Source of the DNA: Prolixibacteraceae bacterium
GTDB taxonomy: Bacteria > Bacteroidota > Bacteroidia > Bacteroidales > Prolixibacteraceae
Reading direction: 5' to 3'
Length of the DNA: 5,138 bases
Assembly: GCA_027858145.1 (NCBI GenBank)
Contig: JAQIDF010000404.1
Location: 1-5,138, forward strand
The notes under the pieces were generated by a model, which saw nothing but the letters and a program-made list of their open reading frames with translations, had not been told where the DNA came from and did not search any database. A program made the position numbers and the translations under genes. Below, piece after piece: positions 1-4,146 of the stretch. How positions within the stretch are numbered: position 1 is the stretch's first letter; every line of letters begins with the position of its first letter.

Positions 1-198
1 AGCACAAAGCGAAGCTTCGTTTTTCCGACCTACAAACAAGTAAACAGTAGGTGTGTTTTCAACCGATTTCATAATCAGACTTGTTTTCCCAATCCGTCGT
101 CTGCCGGTTACCACTGTCATCCGCGAATAATCGTTAAACGACAATTCCCGTATCCTATTTAACTCATTCAGCTCATTTGTGCGATTGTAGAATTTCAT
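1..198 (-). CDS. ATP-binding protein, archaeal-type ATPase / DUF234-like family (5' end only)
   Basis: Sixty-six codons are open from an ATG at 198 to the left edge with no stop, so this is the N-terminal part of a longer gene. The start MKFYNRTNELNEL followed by VVTGRRRIGKTSLI is the typical beginning of the archaeal-type AAA ATPases (ATPase_2 domain, often followed by a DUF234 C-terminal domain) common in Bacteroidota and Archaea. The P-loop (Walker A) is G32-R-R-R-I-G-K38-T39-S40; K38 and T39 should bind ATP phosphates and magnesium. Family members are about 370-480 aa, so most of the protein, including Walker B and any C-terminal nuclease-like domain, is outside the window. The physiological role of the family is poorly known. 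The gene has its own promoter and is separated by 295 bp from the same-strand PadR/HAAS cassette, so it is probably a separate transcript. Confidence 0.85.
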   Translation of the reverse strand, partial: MKFYNRTNELNELNRIRELSFNDYSRMTVVTGRRRIGKTSLIMKSVENTPTVYLFVGRKNEASLCA

Positions 199-210
199 TT
201 TCTTGTTTTT

Positions 211-239
211 GTTACAACCGTAACCGTTACGACCGTAAC
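211..239. repeat. Tandem pair of 14-bp dyads over the ATPase transcription start (operator-like)
   Basis: GTTACAACCGTAAC (211-224) and GTTACGACCGTAAC (226-239) are separated by one base and differ at a single position. Each is itself an inverted repeat, GTTAC-N4-GTAAC. The pair starts at the last base of the predicted -7 element and covers the predicted start site and most of the leader. That is where a dimeric repressor would bind side by side at a 15-bp spacing. It could instead act as a leader-RNA structure. No regulator is identified by the sequence. Confidence 0.6.
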
Positions 240-267
240 AAAGTTAAATATTTTATATTGAACTCAA
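239..267 (-). promoter_or_regulatory. Predicted Bacteroidota-type promoter of the ATPase gene
   Basis: Read on the minus strand, TAACTTTG (246 to 239) is a perfect match to the Bacteroidota -7 consensus TAnnTTTG. A TTG (267 to 265) lies 18 nt upstream, close to the expected -33 position. The predicted transcript would start near 232 and have a leader of about 34 nt before the ATG at 198. No clear Shine-Dalgarno is present before the ATG, as is usual in this phylum. Confidence 0.6.
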
Positions 268-383
268 TGCAAACACACTAAATTTTTTGATGTATTCAAA
301 AGATTGCATCAATATATGAACATGGTTAACGGTACACTTCATCCACCATTAGTCCTAAGCGATAAATTTTAATTCCACTACAC

Positions 384-465
384 CCGGGTTTGGAAACCCG
401 GACTCCTATTAAATGTTGAAAGCAAGTTAGTTGCGTTAAAAGGATCACCCTTTTCTAAAGGGTGA
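384..465 (+). repeat. Dispersed two-hairpin (REP-like) repeat, copy 1
   Basis: This copy holds two hairpins about 43 bp apart. The first is CCGGGTTTGGAAACCCGG (384-401), with 8-bp perfect arms. The second (445-465) is built on CACCCTTTTCTAAAGGGTG, with 9-bp arms and a TCT loop. Positions 386-464 align without gaps to 3012-3090, at roughly 73% identity over 79 bp. Identity is concentrated at the two ends (AAACCCGGACTCCTAT and the second hairpin), while the middle is divergent. Paired hairpins with fixed spacing between genes are typical of REP/BIME elements mobilised by RAYT (Y1) transposases; no such gene is in the window, so that origin is inferred. The copy lies 29 bp beyond the stop of the truncated third HAAS paralogue. 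Confidence 0.75.
445..465 (-). terminator. Possible terminator of the PadR/HAAS operon (hairpin inside repeat copy 1)
   Basis: On the minus strand the 9-bp stem, loop of three, is followed by ATCCTTTTAA. It is the first strong hairpin after the last gene of the cassette (stop at 494). The U-tract is short and interrupted, so termination would be inefficient, and the hairpin may exist only because it is part of the repeat. Confidence 0.3.
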
Positions 466-493
466 AAACCCAAGTAAACTAAAGTGTAAAAAT

Positions 494-1066
494 CTATTCA
501 ATCAACACATAACTCCAAATCAAAATATTTAATGGAGGGAAAACAGCATAGTAAATAAACTGGCCTTTCAGGTGTTTGAAATAATCTAACATCGCAAAGT
601 TCTTGTCTGTATTGGTTTCTATTCGGAAAGTCTTCTGAAAATAAAATAGATAATAAGTAAATACACCAACTATGAACAGACCCAAAATAGAAAACACAAT
701 CCTGTAATCGCCATCAATATGTTTAAATACCAAAAACATGGCAAAACAACTTGCCAGGGTTAAAATTATTTTTGGCAGTCTGAAAAAATCAGCAATATGA
801 CTCCATTGAATTCTATTATACTTGCGTTGCAGCGCCTTCTCTTTTACAGTTCGGATTTTCCTAAAACCGGATGCGCCAAAATCGTCATAAACACTCCAAA
901 GCGCATCTTCGTATGTAAGACCGGGGTTTTCAGCCCACTTTTGCTCAATGGCTGATGCCAGGTGGTCAACCATTTCGATTTGCACATCGTAAAATTTTAT
1001 CTCATTTTCTTCGCAGAAAAGGAATAGATCGCTGATTTGGCCTTCGGTTAAGGTTTTATATTGCAT
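494..1066 (-). CDS. HAAS-like domain membrane protein, paralogue 3 (C-terminally shortened)
   Basis: This 190-aa protein is the last gene of the PadR cassette and is homologous to the two genes upstream of it. The N-terminal part (about 1-95) is a helical cytoplasmic domain with the signature YDVQIEMVDHLASAIE (26-41) and the helix TYEDALWSVYDDFG (51-64). This matches the HAAS pattern of an acidic-His helix followed by an EA...FG helix. A basic linker and FFRLPK (94-99) lead into transmembrane segments at about 99-117, 123-143 and 170-189. Relative to the 235-aa paralogue it ends after the third helix. It lacks the fourth helix and the conserved FxxxFxQFxKA tail, and no remnant of these is found in any frame beyond the stop. 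The ATG at 1066 lies 4 nt after the previous stop. It is a likely membrane sensor or partner of the PadR protein; whether the short form works is unknown. Confidence 0.8.
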   Translation of the reverse strand: MQYKTLTEGQISDLFLFCEENEIKFYDVQIEMVDHLASAIEQKWAENPGLTYEDALWSVYDDFGASGFRKIRTVKEKALQRKYNRIQWSHIADFFRLPKIILTLASCFAMFLVFKHIDGDYRIVFSILGLFIVGVFTYYLFYFQKTFRIETNTDKNFAMLDYFKHLKGQFIYYAVFPPLNILIWSYVLIE

Positions 1067-1070
1067 AGTT

Positions 1071-1864
1071 TTAAGCTTTTACAAACTGTGAAAACTCACT
1101 TAAAAAGTCATCTTTGATTCTGCGGGGCATATATATTCCGGTTACAATGGCAAGAATTCCATATAAGGCAATGAACAACGCAACCAAAACACTTGCATTC
1201 AGATAGTTGAAAAATATAAACTTGTCCTGCATTTCAAATAGTTTTGAAATTGCATTAATCATACCGGGCGACAGAGCTGCAAAAATCAAGGGCGCATTTT
1301 TCCAGGTGCGCAATTGTTCGTGCAACAAAAATCGCTTATCGGCATCAACATTCAGCTTGACTTCTTTCCGATATACAAAGAACCAGTATGCTAAAAATGA
1401 CAACAAGAACACTACCTGAACAACGGCGGCGGCCAATGATTTGTCGTTTACAAGTTCAAACAAAAGATATAAAATAAGTATAGAAGCTATTGTGATCAAT
1501 AGTTTGGGCAATTTGAAAAACTCAAATAAATATCGAACTTGCATTCAGTCGTATTTTCGCTGTAAAGCCTTGGCTCGGGTCTCGGTTATAGCATCAAAAC
1601 CAGAATTGGCATGAACGTTTTCGATTGGAAAAGGAAGCAGCGAATTGGGATCTGAGAAGTGAAAGGGATCAACTCCAAACTCGCCGGCAATACGTATTAG
1701 TGCATCTTCGAATGACAGCTTGGATTCACCTTCCCAAATCTTTTCAATAGCCGATGCCAAATGGTCAACCAACTCAATTTGCACATCGTAGTACTTTACA
1801 TCGTGAAACTCACAAAACTCGTGCAAGTGCTCAATTTGTCGTGGTGTGAGGGTTTTTTTTCCAT
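1071..1864 (-). pseudogene. HAAS-like domain membrane protein, paralogue 2, broken by a frameshift and an in-frame stop
   Basis: The region aligns from end to end with its two neighbours but contains two lesions. First, after the ATG at 1864, an A8 run (minus strand, 1860-1853) leaves the frame one base short. With nine As the start reads MEKKTLTPRQIEHLHEF, matching MQYKTLTEGQ and MKKELTPQQI of the paralogues. Second, a TGA at 1547-1545 interrupts the same frame at RKYD-stop-MQVRYLF, where both paralogues have Arg (KYRR, KYNR); a single CGA to TGA change explains it. The restored product would be 264 aa: a HAAS-like domain with YYDVQIELVDHLAS, an extra insertion of about 22 residues after FGV (including SDPNSLLPFPIEN), then FFKLPK, about four transmembrane helices and the tail FSQFVKA. 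As it stands, a TTG-initiated N-terminal piece (1545-1826) and an ATG-initiated 157-aa membrane piece (1071-1544) remain open. Alternatives are sequencing error, A-tract slippage, or a functional split gene. Confidence 0.75.
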
Positions 1865-1868
1865 ATTT

Positions 1869-2576
1869 TCAAGCTTTTGCAAATTGTGGAAATTGTTCTT
1901 CGAAATGTGCACGGATTTTTCCGGGCACATAAAATGAAAGTGATATTATAAAAAATGACAAAGCAATCATAAACACCGATACAAACAATTCGAACCAGAC
2001 AAGAAAACTTGGATAATCGCTCATATTTAAAAAACTTGCAAAGTTTAAAAGCAATAGCGGCACCGTTGCAAACATCCCTTGAATGTTTCTAAAAACATTA
2101 CCAAGCAAGAATTTATTTTTTGAAAACGCATTAATACTAAAAAACCTTGGATAAATATATACAAAGTAAGCTATCTCAAATAAAGCAACCATCACGATAA
2201 AAGAAACAACAATTACCGAATCCTTCTCAGTTGACCGAAAAAGAATAAAAAGCAAAGCTGATAACGCAATTGTTAGGATTATTTTGGGCAGCTTAAAAAA
2301 CTGTCCAACATACTGCCAAAGCATTCGCCTATACTTTTTCAACAGCTCTTTTTCGCGTGACATGCGCACACGGCTGAATCCGGTAACACCAAATTCTCTA
2401 TAAGTATCATAAAGCGCCTGTTCAAAACTAATTTCAAGTTGGTTTTCCCAGCGGCTTTCGATGGACGAGGCCAGATGGTCAACAAGTTCCACCTGCAAGT
2501 CATAATACGGCACGTAGTGCTTTTCACAAAACTCGTGCAAGTGGTCAATTTGTTGTGGTGTGAGTTCTTTTTTCAT
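1869..2576 (-). CDS. HAAS-like domain membrane protein, paralogue 1 (intact)
   Basis: This 235-aa protein is encoded directly behind padR; the ATG at 2576 overlaps the padR stop by 4 bp (ATGA), which implies translational coupling. Residues 1-95 form a helical cytoplasmic domain with YYDLQVELVDHLASSIE (24-40), W43 and SFEQALYDTYREFG (50-63). The region resembles HAAS, the HTH-associated helical signalling domain found next to or fused with PadR regulators. A basic helix and FFKLPK (93-98) precede four hydrophobic segments at about 97-113, 121-142, 167-183 and 190-215, then a cytoplasmic tail ending FPQFAKA. The four-helix layout should put both termini inside the cell. By family precedent it would sense a membrane or envelope state and act on PadR, but no ligand can be read from the sequence. 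The HAAS assignment rests on motif resemblance only. Confidence 0.85.
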   Translation of the reverse strand: MKKELTPQQIDHLHEFCEKHYVPYYDLQVELVDHLASSIESRWENQLEISFEQALYDTYREFGVTGFSRVRMSREKELLKKYRRMLWQYVGQFFKLPKIILTIALSALLFILFRSTEKDSVIVVSFIVMVALFEIAYFVYIYPRFFSINAFSKNKFLLGNVFRNIQGMFATVPLLLLNFASFLNMSDYPSFLVWFELFVSVFMIALSFFIISLSFYVPGKIRAHFEEQFPQFAKA

Positions 2577-2911
2577 GCCAGTTCTATTCGGGGGTTTAAC
2601 AAATTTTGCATTTGGCGGATAAACGCTTCAAGTTCTTCCATGCGTGTAACCACTTCTTTTTTGCCATCGTGGGTAATCGAGTAGTACTTACGCATGCGGT
2701 TTCCCACCATTTCAGTTTCGACAGTTAGTAGTCCCTGCGCCTCAAGTTTATGCAGCATGGGGTACAGCGCACCTTCAGTAATCACCAACTCCCCAACCGA
2801 TATGGCTTTTACCTCCTGCGTAATCTGGTAGCCATACATGCGCCCTTTTTCTTCCAAAAGCTTTAACACTATGGTGGTCAGATTGCCCTTGTACAAATTG
2901 TTCGTTCCCAT
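2573..2911 (-). CDS. PadR-family transcriptional regulator
   Basis: This is a 112-aa winged helix-turn-helix protein of the usual size for short PadR repressors (subfamily 1-like). Diagnostic stretches are KGNLTTIVLKLLEEKGRMYGYQI (8-30), the recognition-helix region ITEGALYPMLHKLEAQGLL (44-62), and the wing RMRKYYSITHDGKK (72-85). A short C-terminal helix (89-104) should provide dimerisation. The ATG at 2911 is chosen over the TTG at 2932. The TTG lies inside a consensus -7 promoter element (2937-2930), and MGTNNLYKGNL is the normal PadR beginning. The gene heads an operon with the HAAS-like membrane proteins, and the inverted repeat at its promoter suggests autorepression. PadR proteins usually derepress membrane or detoxification genes upon binding a small molecule; here the partners suggest a membrane-derived cue. 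Confidence 0.93.
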   Translation of the reverse strand: MGTNNLYKGNLTTIVLKLLEEKGRMYGYQITQEVKAISVGELVITEGALYPMLHKLEAQGLLTVETEMVGNRMRKYYSITHDGKKEVVTRMEELEAFIRQMQNLLNPRIELA

Positions 2912-2929
2912 ATACCTAAGTATTTTATG

Positions 2930-2937
2930 CAAACATA
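2930..2937 (-). promoter_or_regulatory. -7 element of the padR operon promoter
   Basis: TATGTTTG on the minus strand is an exact TAnnTTTG Bacteroidota -7 element. Transcription would begin near 2924, giving a leader of about a dozen bases before the ATG at 2911. No clean TTG -33 box is seen at the expected distance; TGTT is the closest. This may indicate a weak or activator-dependent promoter. Confidence 0.6.
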
Positions 2938-2954
2938 CATAAATTTCTTATGTA
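2936..2954. promoter_or_regulatory. Inverted repeat at the padR promoter, candidate PadR operator
   Basis: TACATAA-ATTTC-TTATGTA is a perfect palindrome with 7-bp arms and a 5-nt spacer. It overlaps the last two bases of the -7 element and extends upstream between -7 and -33. A dimer bound here would block RNA polymerase, as expected for PadR autoregulation. The half-sites are ordered ACAT...ATGT. This is not the ATGT-N8-ACAT layout described for some PadR proteins, so the match is positional rather than by consensus. Confidence 0.55.
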
Positions 2955-3011
2955 GTGGAACAGTAAAGTTATTTTTTCACGAAAATCATATCATTGTTGG
3001 AAAAATATTTC

Positions 3012-3090
3012 GTGTTTGAAAACCCGGACTCCTATAAGACGGAGTGGGCAACTCTAGTACGCTAATCGGATCGCCCTTTTCTAAAGGGTG
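3012..3090 (+). repeat. Dispersed two-hairpin (REP-like) repeat, copy 2
   Basis: This aligns without gaps to copy 1 at an offset of 2626 bp and in the same orientation. The first hairpin is partly degraded (GTGTTTGAAAACCC, one mismatched pair). The second is kept as CGCCCTTTTCTAAAGGGTG: the A to G change still allows a G-U pair with the opposite T, so the stem is preserved. The middle of this copy has an extra small inverted repeat, ACTCC (3028-3032) with GGAGT (3041-3045), which copy 1 lacks. It lies in the divergent intergenic region between padR and the ECF sigma gene. Confidence 0.75.
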
Positions 3091-3207
3091 CTTTGCAACT
3101 GTCTTCTTTGTCAGCTTTTATTTATAATATTTGGCTTCTCTTCAAATATACAATGTTATAATGTCACAAAATTTATATTTTTAGGTCTTATCAATAAAAC
3201 AGTTAAT
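3091..3207 (+). other. Upstream region of the ECF sigma operon
   Basis: This AT-rich stretch lies between repeat copy 2 and the sigma gene. No exact TAnnTTTG element is present. The nearest promoter-like matches are TTGGCT (3131-3136) with TATAAT (3157-3162) at a long 20-bp spacing, and AATATTTG (3125-3132, approximate). Such operons are often autoregulated by their own sigma factor, which need not use the housekeeping consensus. Open codons run through here in the sigma frame from a GTG at 3088, but they are read as leader and not as protein, because they encode no sigma-like residues and the GTG lies in the repeat. Confidence 0.3.
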
Positions 3208-3693
3208 TTGAACCGCTTCGAAAACATATACACCAAAAATTATCAATTGATATTTAACGTTGTACAAAAAATGACATGCAACGCCGACGATGCTTCCGAT
3301 ATAGTACAAGAAACATTCATTGCGCTGTATCAGTCGTTTCAAAAAAATGTACGGATTGACTATCCGCGAAGCTGGCTTTACAAAGTAGCTGTTAATAAAA
3401 GCATCAATTATCTGAAGCAACAGAGCAAAGCAGATAACATTGAACTGGTTAATAATATTACGACAGAAGAGAATTATTTTGAAATAAATGAGCAGCAAAA
3501 AATTGTGCAATATGCACTTAACAAACTGAAACCAGATGAAAAAATACTAGCTGTTTTGTACAGCGAAGGAATGTCGTACAAGGAGATGGCCGAGATGAGT
3601 GGGATCAAGTTTACATCAATTGGGAAAACCCTTTCACGAACATTGGCAAAATTAGGTGACGAACTTAAAAAATTGAATTATGAAATGTATTGA
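3208..3693 (+). CDS. ECF-type RNA polymerase sigma factor (sigma-70 family)
   Basis: From the TTG at 3208 the product is 161 aa, a normal ECF size, starting MNRFENIYTKNYQLIFNVVQKM. Region 2 (about 5-70) has DDASDIVQETFIALYQSF (27-44) and the promoter-melting part PRSWLYKVAVNKSINYLK (53-70). A short acidic linker follows. Region 4 (about 98-155) has LNKLKPDEKILAVLYSEGMSYKEMAEMSG (104-132) and the recognition helix FTSIGKTLSRTLAKL (135-149). TTG is preferred because the 40 codons upstream show no sigma similarity and no ATG fits; Shine-Dalgarno evidence is lacking. The sigma gene overlaps the anti-sigma gene by 14 nt, so the two are co-translated. The sigma factor should stay bound to the anti-sigma at the membrane until a signal releases it, then drive its own operon and others. 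Confidence 0.9.
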   Translation: MNRFENIYTKNYQLIFNVVQKMTCNADDASDIVQETFIALYQSFQKNVRIDYPRSWLYKVAVNKSINYLKQQSKADNIELVNNITTEENYFEINEQQKIVQYALNKLKPDEKILAVLYSEGMSYKEMAEMSGIKFTSIGKTLSRTLAKLGDELKKLNYEMY

Positions 3694-4123
3694 TCAACAA
3701 CAACTTCAGCAATATATCGATGGCGAATGCACTGCAAATAAGAAAGCAGCTATCGAAAAACATCTTTCGGAATGTACCCGGTGCTACAAAAAACTTTACG
3801 AAATGAAAGCATTGGCAGTAAATGCACAACATGCCATAGCCTCGTTAAATCGCAACAACATTGAAGTACCAACATTTAATTATGCAAAATTAAAAACTAA
3901 GACTAAAAAAATCAAATACATCATATACAGCCTTTCGGCTGCCTGCATCATTTTCTTTATTTTCATTTTTGTCGACAAAAAGCAAGAACCATGTGCTGAA
4001 CCGGTAAGCATAGTACAAACCCTAACCTGGGAGGCCGATGCCAACCAGACTTTTGCCAATCAGGATTTTGCAATACAAATAACTGACTGTAGGGGCAAAA
4101 GCAAAGTCATATATTTAGAATAG
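3680..4123 (+). CDS. Zinc-finger anti-sigma factor with one transmembrane helix
   Basis: This is a 147-aa protein. The N-terminal anti-sigma domain (about 1-45) has the ZAS/zf-HC2 signature H28-x3-C32-x2-C35 (KHLSECTRC). A further Cys at position 3 has the usual spacing for the fourth zinc ligand, and the conserved YIDGE (12-16) is present. A basic stretch (69-80, KLKTKTKK) precedes one transmembrane helix at about 80-98, so the ZAS domain is cytoplasmic. The C-terminal 49 residues should be periplasmic. They carry two cysteines, C105 and C137, which could form a disulfide. The ATG at 3680 lies inside the end of the sigma gene. It should sequester the ECF factor; the trigger (redox, zinc or envelope stress) is not shown by the sequence. 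Confidence 0.88.
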   Translation: MKCIDQQQLQQYIDGECTANKKAAIEKHLSECTRCYKKLYEMKALAVNAQHAIASLNRNNIEVPTFNYAKLKTKTKKIKYIIYSLSAACIIFFIFIFVDKKQEPCAEPVSIVQTLTWEADANQTFANQDFAIQITDCRGKSKVIYLE

Positions 4124-4146
4124 TTAATCATTTATAATTGAAAATC

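Noticed and set aside
1207..1419. Plus-strand 70-aa ORF
   Set aside because: It lies antisense within the membrane half of paralogue 2 and has no recognisable features.
1071..1826. Two independent genes (93 aa and 157 aa) in place of one broken gene
   Set aside because: Both halves align consecutively and in the same frame to single paralogues on either side, and the first half lacks a good start codon.
2339..2684. Overlapping ORFs on both strands inside paralogue 1 and padR (2339-2548 minus, 2439-2684 plus)
   Set aside because: They are shadows of the conserved HAAS-like and PadR reading frames.
2912..2932. Seven-codon N-terminal extension of padR from a TTG at 2932
   Set aside because: The TTG lies inside a consensus -7 promoter element, and PadR proteins normally start at the MGTNNLYKGN position.
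384..3090. CRISPR array
   Set aside because: The repeat unit occurs only twice, 2.6 kb apart, and no spacer-sized periodicity is present.
3088..3207. Forty-residue N-terminal extension of the sigma factor from a GTG at 3088
   Set aside because: The GTG is the last part of the repeat hairpin; the translated residues are not sigma-like, and the protein from TTG 3208 has the usual ECF length.
3181..3510. Minus-strand 109-aa ORF
   Set aside because: It is antisense to the clearly recognisable sigma factor gene.
3680..4123. FecR-type anti-sigma factor of a SusC/SusD uptake locus
   Set aside because: The protein has a zf-HC2 H-x3-C-x2-C motif and no FecR domain, and no TonB-dependent receptor gene is visible next to it.
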